Below, one piece after another: positions 38,129 to 47,528 of a DNA stretch of 64,000 nt; position 1 is the stretch's first letter, and each line of letters starts with the position of its first letter. The stretch lies in assembly GCF_017876755.1 (NCBI RefSeq), contig NZ_JAGIOO010000001.1, positions 1,922,001 to 1,986,000 of the forward strand, in the 5' to 3' direction. The notes under the pieces were generated by a model. That model did no database searches. It saw only the letters and a list, made by a program, of their open reading frames with translations, and had not been told where the DNA came from. The position numbers were made by a program, and so were the translations under genes. The stretch is from Crossiella equi (GTDB lineage: Bacteria > Actinomycetota > Actinomycetes > Mycobacteriales > Pseudonocardiaceae).

Positions 38129-38920
38129 CTACGCCACGGGCCGGTCGTCCCGGGCGAACAGGTCCCGCCACAGGACCCGCAGGACCAGGGGCGTGAGGTC
38201 CCCGGCCCGCCGGACCAGCCACGGCACACCCTTGACGAGCAGCCACAACAGGTGGTGCAGGGGTGTGATGCGGGCCCCGCCGGAGCAGGTCGTGGACACC
38301 GCGGTCGGGACCGCGCGGCCGTAGCCGAGCAGCAGGTCGGCGAACCCGCGCGCGAGCATCCGGTGCCCCAGCTCGGAGGGGTGCAGTCGGTCCACCGCCC
38401 AGGTGGACAGCTCGTAGGCGCCGGGCAGGGCGTCCAGGTCGAGGCAGCCCGCGTGGTGGCGCCGCACCACCTCGTCGGTGACCGCGTTGACCTCGGCGAT
38501 CCGTGCCCGCAACGCCCTGGCCAGCGGCCCGGGGATGGGGAAGACGCGGGAGTGGTCGTGCAGCCGGACGGTCAGCACGACCGTGCCCGCCGCGTGCAGC
38601 CGGGTGACCACCTCGGCCAGGTCTGCGCCGATCCGCTGGGCGTCGAAGTCCGAGCGCAGGGTGTCGTTCATGCCGACGACCAGGACCGCGACATCGGGTC
38701 GCAGCGCCAGCGCCCGGGGCAGCTGGCGTGCCCGGACGCAGGACATCCGGGCGCCTTGGAAGGAGAGGTTGGTGAGGTCCGCGCCGAGGGCGTCGGCGAG
38801 CAGCGGCGCGAACCCGCGCCACCCGCCCTCGACCCGGTCACCGACACCAACCGTGGTGGAGTCGCCGAGGGCGACCAGGGTGCGTACCGCCAACGCCGGA
38901 GCATGGGGATCGACGCTCAC
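38129..38920 (-). CDS. SGNH/GDSL hydrolase
   Basis: A 263-residue esterase-fold protein without a signal peptide. LVALGDSTTVGVGD (residues 15-28) contains the nucleophile serine, VVGMNDTLR is the Gly-Asn block, and VDRLHPSELGH carries the Asp-His pair. The C-terminal 40 residues include a hydrophobic helix (LHHLLWLLVKGVPWLV) that may touch the membrane. The start is GTG 38920. It lies 9 nt upstream of the aminotransferase gene, so the two may be co-transcribed. Confidence 0.85.
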   Translation of the reverse strand: MSVDPHAPALAVRTLVALGDSTTVGVGDRVEGGWRGFAPLLADALGADLTNLSFQGARMSCVRARQLPRALALRPDVAVLVVGMNDTLRSDFDAQRIGADLAEVVTRLHAAGTVVLTVRLHDHSRVFPIPGPLARALRARIAEVNAVTDEVVRRHHAGCLDLDALPGAYELSTWAVDRLHPSELGHRMLARGFADLLLGYGRAVPTAVSTTCSGGARITPLHHLLWLLVKGVPWLVRRAGDLTPLVLRVLWRDLFARDDRPVA

Positions 38921-39040
38921 CCGTCCACGATCGCCGGGACGGGTTCACCGGGGGTGAGGTGCGGGTGACCGCTCGGGGACGGTACGGGGAACGTCCGTGG
39001 CGGACCGTGTGCACCGGTCGGCAGGGCCTGCTCGAGGGCC

Positions 39041-39398
39041 CCTCACCCGGTCCAGCTACCAGAGGAAGGGCATGGGCAAGGGTCTCGGTGGCGCCCGGGG
39101 CACTGGCGTGCCGGTGTCGCAGGGCCCCTCACCCGGCTGGGCTACCTGGAGCAGGGCCTGGGGAGGAGCCCTGGCGATGCCGGTGGCACCGGCGTGGCAG
39201 TGCCGCAAGACCTCTCACCTGACCGAGCTACCAGGCACAGGGCCTTTCCGAGGGCCTGCGTCGAGCCCGTGTGGCTGGCGCTTGGCGTGGCACAGACCCT
39301 CTCACCCGGCCGGGCTACCTGACGAGAGGCCTCGGGAAGGCTGTTGTCGGCCGCGTACGGCCTGCTCCGGGGCCTCTCACTTGGTCGGGGGTCACCCG
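39041..39398. repeat. Degenerate tandem repeat array, unit about 86 bp
   Basis: Five units begin at 39041, 39127, 39213, 39300 and 39375 (spacings 86, 86, 87, 75), each with a form of CCTCACCCGGCTGGGCTACC. The first two full units agree at about 60 of 86 positions by hand. The unit length is not a multiple of 3 and no frame stays open with good bias, so the array is non-coding. It fills most of the space between the SGNH and phosphotransferase genes. I see no other feature from 38921 to 39040. Confidence 0.75.
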
Positions 39399-39586
39399 TG
39401 TGGGTCAGCGGGCATGTCGTAGTGGATGTCCGCGTCGACCAGGCGGGTCACCGCTTCCTCCAGGACCTTCCGGCCTGGGCCCAGGTCCAGGCGGAGGCAG
39501 GGGACCTGGCGGGTGGTGGGGGTGGTGGGGTGGTGGGCCAGGCAGAACGCGGGTGGCGTGGCCGGGCGGGATCGACGGAGCGTCAC
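39392..39586 (-). CDS. Possible small protein of 64 residues
   Basis: A GTG-started frame whose second half (LRLDLGPGRKVLEEAVTRLV, then DADIHYDMPADPHG) has a protein-like composition and third-position G/C. The first half is rich in Pro, His and Thr and less convincing. No Shine-Dalgarno is evident. It may be a true small gene or a shadow. From 39587 to 39750 nothing else is recognisable. Confidence 0.35.
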   Translation of the reverse strand: MTLRRSRPATPPAFCLAHHPTTPTTRQVPCLRLDLGPGRKVLEEAVTRLVDADIHYDMPADPHG

Positions 39587-39750
39587 GTTCGCTCGGAAAA
39601 GGGCGAGCTGGGGACAGGGCTGGGAGCCAAGTGGCTGCGGGAGCGTCCGGTTGGCGGTTTTGGGCCGGGTGGGCGGTTCCGGAGGCCACGCGCACAGCCC
39701 CGGGCCGCCCCGGGCGGCCGGAGCCCGGGGCGGTCAGGTGGTGGGGCTGG

Positions 39751-40959
39751 TCAGCGGAAGGCCGGGTAGGTGGGCAGGGCCCCGGCGTCCTGGCCGAAGC
39801 GGCGGACGATGGCGTCCGCGACGGCCGTGGCGTGGTCGGCCAGGTCGTGGCGGTGCAGGTGCAGGGCCTCGGCTGACAGGTGGCGCCAGCGGTCGGCCAG
39901 GGCCGCGCTGCGGCGGGGGGAGTGGTGGTTGGCGTCGATGAGGCGGTCCGGTTCGGTGGTGCGCGGGAGCAGCCACCAGGTGGAGAGCCAGACCCAGAGG
40001 ACCTGGGCGTCCAGGAGGCGGGGCATCAGGATCGCGTCGTCGTCCAGGTCCGGCCAGACCGTGCTCGCTTCCGAGCGCCAGGCCGCCAGCATCGCCTCAG
40101 CCATGCCCTTGGGCAGGGCGAAGGAGCACCAGCAGGAGGGGAAGGGCACGCGGAGGTAGGCCACGTCCAGGGCCACATCGCGCATGCAGCCCCACTCGAA
40201 GTCCAGGAAACGGACGCCCCGGTTGGTGACCAGGTTGTTGTCCGGGCAGACGTCCGAGGGGCTGAACGCCCGGTAGCGGGTGCCGCCCAGCAGCCAGGAG
40301 GTGTTGCGGGCCGACTCGGCCACCGCGTCCGGGGTCTCGACCCCCAGGGCTTCCACCAGCAGGGCTGGGAGCTCGGTGAGGGCCGTGCGGGCTTCCGGGG
40401 CGATCGGGTCGGTCCACGTTCGCTGGCCCAGGCGGCGCATCAGGGCGTCGAAGTCGGCTTCCCGGCCCGCCGTGTTGGCGTGCACGCGGCCCAGGGCACG
40501 GGCCCAGGCCAGCAGGGAGCGTTCGGCGGCCCGGGCGTCATCGCCCAGGAGCTTGTCGGCCAGGGTCGGCGCGCGGCCCAGGTCCTCCAGGACCAACAGG
40601 CGTTCGGCCGGGCCGTGGGCGATCAGCTCCGGGCTGACGCGCTCGCCGGAGGACAGCGCGGTGAAAAGCTGGCTGCTGGCGGCCTCGTGCGCGAACGGGT
40701 CGGCGGCCTGCCCCGGCAGCAGCGGGGTGCGGTACCGCTTGATGACCAGTGTGCGCGGCATGGCGAAAGGTGTCTCGACCACTCGCACGCGGAGCACGAC
40801 CGACCGGTCGCTCCCGCCCAGGTCCTCGGCATCACTCAACCGGACGTTCGCCCCGAAACGGCGGCGCAGCACGGCCTCGGCAGCGGTGACCGTCTCGGCC
40901 ACTTCCGCTGCCACCGCGTTGTGGACGTCCAGCGGGCCGGTGGAGATTTCCACGCTCAT
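39751..40959 (-). CDS. Aminoglycoside-phosphotransferase-fold kinase (APH family)
   Basis: A 402-residue protein of the APH/choline-kinase fold. LVIKRYRTPLL near residue 70 holds the ATP-binding lysine. FSPSDVCPDNN near residue 231 is the catalytic loop: the Asp and the metal-binding Asn are kept, while the usual His of HxDxxxxN is Ser. RFLDFEWG carries the DFG-like metal Asp. The substrate could be a small molecule rather than an antibiotic, and resistance cannot be inferred. The ATG lies 15 nt past the end of a short AT-richer spacer. Confidence 0.82.
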   Translation of the reverse strand: MSVEISTGPLDVHNAVAAEVAETVTAAEAVLRRRFGANVRLSDAEDLGGSDRSVVLRVRVVETPFAMPRTLVIKRYRTPLLPGQAADPFAHEAASSQLFTALSSGERVSPELIAHGPAERLLVLEDLGRAPTLADKLLGDDARAAERSLLAWARALGRVHANTAGREADFDALMRRLGQRTWTDPIAPEARTALTELPALLVEALGVETPDAVAESARNTSWLLGGTRYRAFSPSDVCPDNNLVTNRGVRFLDFEWGCMRDVALDVAYLRVPFPSCWCSFALPKGMAEAMLAAWRSEASTVWPDLDDDAILMPRLLDAQVLWVWLSTWWLLPRTTEPDRLIDANHHSPRRSAALADRWRHLSAEALHLHRHDLADHATAVADAIVRRFGQDAGALPTYPAFR

Positions 40960-41167
40960 CGTCGTCGACCCTACCGGGCTCGGCTATCACGGATCGGCAT
41001 GATCTGGTTACGCTCTGGCAAATCTGGCAGGACGTTCCAGCCTGACGACATTGTCTTTTGATTCCGATCTCGTTGCGGTGACGAGCACTCGCCAGTCACC
41101 GATTCCACCCACCCGGCGTACTGCCAACGGATGACACCGACCCTGGAGTTCCACCCCGGGACCGCCC

Positions 41168-42109
41168 TCAACCCTCCGGCAGCGGCCGTCCGGTGTCGCC
41201 GTACCTGTTGTTTCGGTTGCGTACCAGCAGCACCAGTACCGCCGCCAGGATGATGCCGACCAGGTTGACCAGCAGTTGCAGCGCCGAGGAGGCCGCCCGG
41301 CCCGGCTCGCCGAGCACAACGGCCAGTGCGGCGTACCCGGCGGCGGGCACGGTGGTGACGGAGATGAAAACGCCTACCAGTGCCGCGGACTTGGACGAGG
41401 TCAGGGACAGCATCCCGGCCGCGCCCGCGAGCAGCGCGACGATCAGGGAGAACGGGCCGACCTGGAAGACGAAGTCGACGTCGTGGTTGGCACTGACCGA
41501 GGAGGCGTCGAAGAGCCCGCAGAGGTGTCCGATGGTGGCCAGGCCCGCGGTGACGAACATGGCCAGCGGGAACCCGAGCCCGAGCGCGACGGCGGCCCGG
41601 CGGGCCAGGTCCCAGCGCCGCCGCACGATGCCCACGGCCAGCGCGGCCAGCGGGCCGAACTCGGGGCCGACGACCATGGCGCCGACGATGGTGACCGCGG
41701 AGTTGGTGACCACGCCGACCGCGGCGAGCAGGCAGGCGATGGTGAGGAAGCCGAGGTAGGTGAAGTTGAGCCGGGACTCCTCGCCGGTGCGGGCGATGAG
41801 CTCCTCCCACACCACCGCGTCCGCGCCCTCGCCCGGGGCGGCGGCCTCGGCCCGGTCCGCGTGGTCGGACAGCGAGGTGTCGATGGACTCCAGGGTGATC
41901 GCGCCGTCGTGGTCGATGCCCAGCGCGCACAGCGCCGCGAGCAGGTCGTCGAGGGACTCGCGGGCCACGTCGGCCTCGATCACGTCGCCCCGGGGCGCGA
42001 TGCCCGCACCCGGCAGGTGCACCAGGTGCGTGGCACCGGGGCAGTCGCCGAGCAGCCGGAGCACGGTGTCGGTGTGCTCCGGCTGGTTGACGACCCTCAG
42101 GTGCAGCAA
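41168..42109 (-). CDS. DUF389 membrane protein
   Basis: A 313-residue protein with a soluble N-terminal domain (residues 1-115) and about six membrane segments from residue 118 on. SRLNFTYLGFLTIACLLAA and IVGAMVVGPEFGPLAALAVG are the DUF389 hallmarks. The function of the family is unknown. The start is set at TTG 42109, 5 nt after the aspS stop, because no ATG or GTG precedes the conserved LHLRVV. This choice is weakly supported. Translation may be coupled to aspS. Confidence 0.82.
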   Translation of the reverse strand: MLHLRVVNQPEHTDTVLRLLGDCPGATHLVHLPGAGIAPRGDVIEADVARESLDDLLAALCALGIDHDGAITLESIDTSLSDHADRAEAAAPGEGADAVVWEELIARTGEESRLNFTYLGFLTIACLLAAVGVVTNSAVTIVGAMVVGPEFGPLAALAVGIVRRRWDLARRAAVALGLGFPLAMFVTAGLATIGHLCGLFDASSVSANHDVDFVFQVGPFSLIVALLAGAAGMLSLTSSKSAALVGVFISVTTVPAAGYAALAVVLGEPGRAASSALQLLVNLVGIILAAVLVLLVRNRNNRYGDTGRPLPEG

Positions 42110-42114
42110 GGAGC

Positions 42115-43911
42115 TCAGGACTGGGCCTTGGCGTCCTTCGCCGCGTCCTTCGGCTGCGGCTTGAAGTCGACCCCGGCCTCCTTGCGCTGCAACGCCGTGA
42201 TCGGCGCGGGCGCGGCGGTGAGCGGGTCGAACCCGGCACCGGCCTTGGGGAAGGCAATGACGTCGCGGATGGAGTCGGCACCGGTCAGCAGCATGCAGAC
42301 GCGGTCCCAGCCGTAGGCGATGCCGCCGTGCGGGGGCGCGCCGAACTTGAAGGCGTCGAGCAGGAAGCCGAACTTCTCCTGCGCCTCCTCCTCGGTCAGG
42401 CCCATCACGCCGAACACGCGCTGTTGCACGTCCGCGCGGTGGATACGGATGGACCCGCCGCCGATCTCGTTGCCGTTGCAGACCATGTCGTAGGCGTAGG
42501 CCAGCGCCGAGCCCGGGTCCTTGTCGAAGTCGTCGATGTGCTCGGCGGTGGGCGAGGTGAACGCGTGGTGCAGCGCGGTCCACGCGCCGGAGCCCACGGC
42601 CACGTCGTCGGTCTCGGCGGTGGCCTCGAACATCGGCGCGTCCACGACCCAGACGAACTTCCAGTCGCCGTCCTTGATCAGGCCGAGGCGGTTGGCGATC
42701 TCCACGCGGGCCGCGCCGAGCAGCGCGCGCCCGGCCTTGACCGTGTCGGCGGCGAAGAACACGCAGTCACCGGGCTGGGCGCCGACCGCGGCCGCGAGTC
42801 CCGCGCGCTCCTGTTCGGACAGGTTCTTGGCCACCGGACCGCCGAGCGTGCCGTCCTCCTGGACCAGCACGTAGGCCAGGCCCTTGGCACCGCGGCTCTT
42901 GGCCCAGTCCTGCCAGGCGTCGAGCTGCTTGCGCGGCTGGCTCGCACCGCCCGGCATGACCACGGCACCGACGTACGGCGCCTTGAACACGCGGAAGGGC
43001 GTGTTGGCGAAGTACTCGGTCATCTCGACCAGCTCGATGTCGAAGCGCAGGTCCGGCTTGTCGCTGCCGAAGCGGGCCATGGCCTCGGCGTAGGGCATGC
43101 GCGGCAGCGGCAGCGGCAGCTCGACCCCGAGCACCTCGCGCCAGATCGCGGAGATGATCTGCTCGCCGAGCGCGATGACGTCGTCCTGCTCGACGAAGCT
43201 CATCTCGATGTCGAGCTGGGTGAACTCCGGCTGCCGGTCGGCGCGGAAGTCCTCGTCCCGGTAGCAGCGGGCGATCTGGTAGTACCGCTCGAGCCCGCCG
43301 ACCATGAGCAGCTGCTTGAACAGCTGCGGGGACTGCGGCAGCGCGTACCAGGAACCCGGCTGCAGGCGCGCGGGCACCAGGAAGTCGCGGGCGCCCTCAG
43401 GGGTGGAGCGGGTGAGCGTGGGCGTCTCGATCTCGACGAAGTCGTGCTCGTGCAGCACCTGGCGGGCCACGCGGTTGACCTCGCTGCGCAGGCGCATGTT
43501 CTTGGCCTGACCGGCCCGGCGCAGGTCGAGGTAGCGGTGCCGCAGCCGGGTCTCCTCGCCGACCTCCAGGTGCTCGTCGAGCGGGAAGGGCAGCGGCGCG
43601 GACTCGTTGAGCACCTCGAGCTCGGTGGCCAGCACCTCGATCGCGCCGGTGGCGATCTCGGCGTTCTCGTTGCCCTCGGGCCGCCGCGACACCTCACCGG
43701 TGATCTTGACGCAGAACTCGGCGCGCAGGCGGTGGGCCCGCTCGGCCATCTCGCCCTCGCGGAAGACCACCTGGCTGACCCCGGAGGCGTCCCGCAGATC
43801 GATGAAGATGACCCCGCCGTGATCGCGCCGACGCGCCACCCAGCCGGTGAGGGTGACGGACTGGCCTGCATGCTCGGCGCGGAGTGCTCCGGCCTCGTGC
43901 GTGCGCAACAC
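42115..43911 (-). CDS. aspS: Aspartyl-tRNA synthetase, probably non-discriminating
   Basis: A 598-residue bacterial-type class IIb enzyme. It has an OB-fold anticodon domain ([20 protein letters not shown]), class II motif 2 ([20 protein letters not shown]), the GAD insertion (residues about 290-420), and motif 3 ([13 protein letters not shown]). H31 in RRRDHGG replaces the Leu found in the tRNA-Asp-specific E. coli enzyme. The same His is present in mycobacterial enzymes that also charge tRNA-Asn. That would need GatCAB, which is not in this window. The tail after residue 575 is lysine/alanine rich. Confidence 0.96.
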   Translation of the reverse strand: MLRTHEAGALRAEHAGQSVTLTGWVARRRDHGGVIFIDLRDASGVSQVVFREGEMAERAHRLRAEFCVKITGEVSRRPEGNENAEIATGAIEVLATELEVLNESAPLPFPLDEHLEVGEETRLRHRYLDLRRAGQAKNMRLRSEVNRVARQVLHEHDFVEIETPTLTRSTPEGARDFLVPARLQPGSWYALPQSPQLFKQLLMVGGLERYYQIARCYRDEDFRADRQPEFTQLDIEMSFVEQDDVIALGEQIISAIWREVLGVELPLPLPRMPYAEAMARFGSDKPDLRFDIELVEMTEYFANTPFRVFKAPYVGAVVMPGGASQPRKQLDAWQDWAKSRGAKGLAYVLVQEDGTLGGPVAKNLSEQERAGLAAAVGAQPGDCVFFAADTVKAGRALLGAARVEIANRLGLIKDGDWKFVWVVDAPMFEATAETDDVAVGSGAWTALHHAFTSPTAEHIDDFDKDPGSALAYAYDMVCNGNEIGGGSIRIHRADVQQRVFGVMGLTEEEAQEKFGFLLDAFKFGAPPHGGIAYGWDRVCMLLTGADSIRDVIAFPKAGAGFDPLTAAPAPITALQRKEAGVDFKPQPKDAAKDAKAQS

Positions 43912-43992
43912 GGGTTGATCTCCTCGGTAGACAGCGAGTGCTGCCGAGCAGGTTAACCAACGACCCCCGGGGGTCTGCCAGCAGGTTTCGGT

Positions 43993-45408
43993 TCACTCCA
44001 ACGGGGTCTCCACGGGCCGCACCGGGCCGGACAGGCGCGGACCGGCGAGCTTGCGGCCCAGCCGCCCCAGTCCGGTGCGCACCGGCTGCGCCAGGTACTC
44101 CCCCAGCACCACCCCGGCGGCCAGGGCCAGCCCGATGCCCGCGGCCAGCAGCAGCTGCTTGCCGCCCTCGGCGATGTCCTGCTCCACGGCCAGCCGGAAC
44201 AGCGCGTGGTAGGTGGTCAGGCCGGGCAGCAGCGGGGTGAGCCCGGAGACCGCGATGACCAGCGGCGGGATCCGCCAGCGCCGGGAGATGACGCCGCCGA
44301 CGAACCCGATGACCACGGCCGCGCCCGCGGAGGCGACCACCATGTCGATGCCGAGCACGGTGAGCAGCCCGTAGCCCGCGGTGCCCAGGGCGCCCGCGAT
44401 CCCGGCCACACCCAGGGCCAGCGGGGTGGCGTAGCTGGCCCAGGCGAAGCACAGCGAGGTCAGGCCGCCCGCGACGATCATCAGCGGCACGTGCGCCAGG
44501 AACGGCGGCGGCGGTTCGGCCAGCGACAGCGGGAAGCCGAGCGAGACGGCCAGGCGCAGCACCAGCAGCACGCCGATGACCAGGCCCGCGGTCAGGATCA
44601 GCACCTCCATGGCGCGGCCCGCGGCGGTGACGTTGTAGCCGGTGATGGCGTCCTGCACGCTGCCCACGATGGCCAGACCGGACAGCAGCACCACGATGCC
44701 GGTGGCGACCACCAGCGACGGCTTGGCGTACAGGCCGGTGGGATCGAGGGCGTGCACGGCCAGGGCCATGCCGGTGGCCAGCGCGCCGCCGATGACCTGC
44801 TGGAAGAAGAACGGCAGGCCGCGGCGGTTGACCACGCGCCCGACCCGGTCGATGACGGCGGTGGTGAACGCGGCGATCAGCGTCAGCAGCACACCGCCGC
44901 CGAGCAGCACGGCCACCGAGGCGGCCATCGCGGCCCAGGCCAGGGTGGCCATCCAGCGCGGGTAGGGGTGCTTGGCGGTGGAGACCTCGTCCAGCTCGGT
45001 CAGCCCCTGCTCGGCGGTCAGGTCGCCCGCGGTGATCCGCCGGACCACGCGCTCCAGCGCGGCCAGCCGGGTGTAGTCGAGGCTGCGGGCGCGCACGACC
45101 CGCGTGGTGGTCACCGGGGCGGCGAGGTTGCCCCGGTGACAGCACGCGGTGATCGAGGTGAACGTGACGTCGACGTCGGTGCTCGGCAGGCCGTAGGCAC
45201 CGGTGACGGCGAGCATGGTGGCGGTGACGTCCGCCGCCCCCGCGCCGCTGGCGAGCTGGAGCTCGCCGACCCGCAGCGCGAGGTCCAGCACCTGGTGCAC
45301 CGTCGGCGCGTCCGGCACTTTCGGTCCGTGCAGCATGGGGGACATGATCGTCGAGTTCCCGTGTTCACGCCCGAGGAACACCCTCCGGGCGCGCTGCCCC
45401 AACCGCAC
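43993..45408 (-). CDS. thrE: Threonine/serine exporter family protein
   Basis: A 471-residue exporter with the ThrE two-part layout. The N-terminal cytosolic part (VHQVLDLALRVGELQLASGA) precedes about 10 membrane segments, ending with a short basic tail. The start is GTG 45408, because GGAGG lies 6 nt upstream and the resulting leader MRLGQRARRVFLG resembles family N-termini. An ATG at 45345 would shorten it by 21 residues. It probably exports small amino acids, with Thr and Ser inferred from the family. Confidence 0.88.
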   Translation of the reverse strand: MRLGQRARRVFLGREHGNSTIMSPMLHGPKVPDAPTVHQVLDLALRVGELQLASGAGAADVTATMLAVTGAYGLPSTDVDVTFTSITACCHRGNLAAPVTTTRVVRARSLDYTRLAALERVVRRITAGDLTAEQGLTELDEVSTAKHPYPRWMATLAWAAMAASVAVLLGGGVLLTLIAAFTTAVIDRVGRVVNRRGLPFFFQQVIGGALATGMALAVHALDPTGLYAKPSLVVATGIVVLLSGLAIVGSVQDAITGYNVTAAGRAMEVLILTAGLVIGVLLVLRLAVSLGFPLSLAEPPPPFLAHVPLMIVAGGLTSLCFAWASYATPLALGVAGIAGALGTAGYGLLTVLGIDMVVASAGAAVVIGFVGGVISRRWRIPPLVIAVSGLTPLLPGLTTYHALFRLAVEQDIAEGGKQLLLAAGIGLALAAGVVLGEYLAQPVRTGLGRLGRKLAGPRLSGPVRPVETPLE

Positions 45409-45505
45409 CGCGACCTCCGCTCATCGTGTGTCGACGCGATGAGGATCGGTCGTCCGGCCGCCGGTGTTGCCGTGGTGTCGCCGAAGTCACGTTTCGTTTG
45501 TCGGA

Positions 45506-46555
45506 TCAGGGCTTCAGCACGATCCGGATCGGGTTGCCGATCTTGTTCTCGAGCTTGTGCACGGCCTCCTCGGCGGCGTCCAGGGGCAGCGTCTCGGTGA
45601 TCGAGCCGGACAGGTCCAGGCGGCCGGTGGCGGCGAGCCGGACCAGGGTGTGCAGGTCGGCCGGTTCACCGCCGTAGGCGCCGCGGACCTCGTGCTGGGC
45701 GGCGTTGAACCGCTTGGCCTGCGGCAGGTGCAGCGGCTCCTCGGTCATGCCGACCAGGACGAGCTTGCCGTGCGGGGCGAGCAGGTCGTCCCCGGCCGCG
45801 CGGACCGCGGGGTGGCCGATGAGGTCGACCGCGAGGTCCAGGCCGCGGCCACCGGTGATCGCGCCGACCTGCTCGGCCAGGGTGGGGTCGGCCGGGTCCA
45901 GGGCCAGGTCGGCGCCGAGGGCCAGGGCGCGCTCGCGGGCGTGCGGCAGCGGGTCGATGGCGATGATCGGCGCGGCACCGGCGAGCCGGGCGATCTGCAC
46001 CGCGTGCACGCCCAGGCCGCCGATGCCCCACAGGCCGACCGCCTGGCCGACGCCGAGCTCGCCCCGGTGCAGCAGCGCCGCGTACGGGGTGGAGACCGCG
46101 TCCGGGATGATGCACGCCTGCTCGAAGGGCACGTTGTCGGGCAGCGGCACCAGGGACAGGTGCGCGGTGACCAGGTACTCGGCCCAGCCGCCGTCGTAGC
46201 CGACCCCGCGCACGACCGGCAGCAGGCAGAACCCGGTGTGGTAGCGGCAGTTCCAGCACCGGCCGCAGGAGTCACCCGCGGTGAGCACGACCCGCTGCCC
46301 GGCCCGCCAGAGGTCGTCCGGCACGTCCGCGCCCAGCTCCTCGATGGTGCCCGCGACCTCGTGGCCCAGGGTGACCTCGGTCTGCCCGCTCAGCGTGCGG
46401 AACCCGGACAGGCTGCCGTCGATGATGTGCACGTCGGACAGGCACACCCCGGCCGCGGCCACCTTGATCAGCACCTGGCCGGGGCCGGGCTTGGGGACGT
46501 CGACCTCCTTGAGCCCGAAGCCGCCCGTCTCGATGTCGAACCTCGCGGCACGCAT
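45506..46555 (-). CDS. Zinc-dependent alcohol dehydrogenase (MDR family)
   Basis: A 349-residue medium-chain dehydrogenase. Catalytic zinc ligands are expected in GVCLSDVH, LGHEVAGTIEE and the NVPFEQACIIPDA region. The structural zinc site is CGRCWNCRYHTGFC with four cysteines. GLWGIGGLGVHAVQIA is the NAD loop. ATG 46555 has GGAGGAA 5 nt upstream. Substrate cannot be assigned. Confidence 0.88.
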   Translation of the reverse strand: MRAARFDIETGGFGLKEVDVPKPGPGQVLIKVAAAGVCLSDVHIIDGSLSGFRTLSGQTEVTLGHEVAGTIEELGADVPDDLWRAGQRVVLTAGDSCGRCWNCRYHTGFCLLPVVRGVGYDGGWAEYLVTAHLSLVPLPDNVPFEQACIIPDAVSTPYAALLHRGELGVGQAVGLWGIGGLGVHAVQIARLAGAAPIIAIDPLPHARERALALGADLALDPADPTLAEQVGAITGGRGLDLAVDLIGHPAVRAAGDDLLAPHGKLVLVGMTEEPLHLPQAKRFNAAQHEVRGAYGGEPADLHTLVRLAATGRLDLSGSITETLPLDAAEEAVHKLENKIGNPIRIVLKP

Positions 46556-46601
46556 CCGGTTTCCTCCACCTGGTCGCCGTGGTGATCGCTCCACTGTACG
46601 G

Positions 46602-46611
46602 AGACCGGTCT
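46602..46611. promoter_or_regulatory. 10-bp palindrome upstream of the alcohol dehydrogenase
   Basis: AGACCGGTCT is a perfect palindrome adjacent to a minus-strand -10-like TACAGT (46598-46593). It could be an operator, but no regulator gene is next to it. Confidence 0.3.
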
Positions 46612-46679
46612 ACCGCAGGCGCCCGCGCGGGCTGACCAAGATCAGACACTCTTGGCCCGATCGACCCCTGAGCGCTGCC

Positions 46680-47528
46680 CTACTCAGTGACCTGGGGAGG
46701 CGTGGGCACCGGGTAGCCGCTGGGGCCGATGTTCTTGTCCAGGCTGGCCTGCCACGCACCGCTGCTGATCATCTTCTGGATGGCGGCGTTGACCTTGGAC
46801 TTGGCGGCGGTGTCCTCGCGCCGCAGGCCGATGCCGTAGCGCTCGGGGTTGAACGGCTTGCCCACGACCTTGAGCAGCTCCGGGTTCTGCGCGGCGTACC
46901 CGGCCAGGATCACGTCGTCGGTGGTGACCGCGTCCACGTTGCCCAGCAGCAGCGCGCTGATGCACTCGGAGTAGCGGAAGTACTCGACCAGTTCGGTGCC
47001 CTGCGCGAACCGGTCCTTGATGGTCTGCGCGGAGGTGGTGTTGGGCACGGTGCACAGCTTCTTGCCGTTGAGCGACTCCGGGCCGGTGATGTTGTTCGTG
47101 CCCGAACGGACCAGCAGGCCCTGGCCCGCGACGAAGTACGGTCCGGCGAAGGCGATGCGGGTCTTGCGTTCGTCGGTGATGGAGTAGGTGGTCACGACCA
47201 TGTCCACGCCGCCGTCCATGATCGACTTCTCCCGGTCCCCGGCCCGGGTCTCCCGCCAGGTGATGGCGCCCGGGTCCACGCCGAGCTCGGTGGCCACATA
47301 GCGGGCCACGTCCACGTCGAAGCCCTCGTACTTGCCCTCGGCGACCCGTTCGGACAGGCCGGGCTGGTCGTAGGCGATGCCCACGGTGAGCTTCTTGCTC
47401 TTGCTCGCCCGGCTGACCAGGGAGCCGTCCTCGGTGCCCGCCCCGGTGTCGCAGGCGGCCAGCAGCAGCGCCGCCGCGCCCACCAGGGCGGTCACCGCGC
47501 GGAAGCCGCGCTTCCCTGTCTTGCGCAT
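46680..47528 (-). CDS. Glutamate-type ABC transporter substrate-binding lipoprotein (orphan)
   Basis: A 282-residue periplasmic-binding-fold lipoprotein. The signal has a basic start, a hydrophobic core and the lipobox LLAAC (Cys about 31). The SBP family 3 domain includes KLTVGIAYDQPGL, GVDMVVTTYSITDERK and FAGPYFVAGQGLLV, resembling GluB-type glutamate binders. No permease or ATPase gene is adjacent, so it must work with components encoded elsewhere or act as a sensor. ATG 47528 follows GAGGAC and an upstream GGGAGG. Confidence 0.88.
   Translation of the reverse strand: MRKTGKRGFRAVTALVGAAALLLAACDTGAGTEDGSLVSRASKSKKLTVGIAYDQPGLSERVAEGKYEGFDVDVARYVATELGVDPGAITWRETRAGDREKSIMDGGVDMVVTTYSITDERKTRIAFAGPYFVAGQGLLVRSGTNNITGPESLNGKKLCTVPNTTSAQTIKDRFAQGTELVEYFRYSECISALLLGNVDAVTTDDVILAGYAAQNPELLKVVGKPFNPERYGIGLRREDTAAKSKVNAAIQKMISSGAWQASLDKNIGPSGYPVPTPPQVTE

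Noticed and set aside
39041-39398. CRISPR-like array
   Set aside because: The conserved 20-mer recurs at 75-87 bp, far wider than repeat-spacer units, the intervening DNA is itself repetitive rather than unique, and no cas gene is present.
39751-40959. Aminoglycoside resistance gene
   Set aside because: Only the general APH fold is visible, with an altered catalytic loop. Most family members act on other metabolites.
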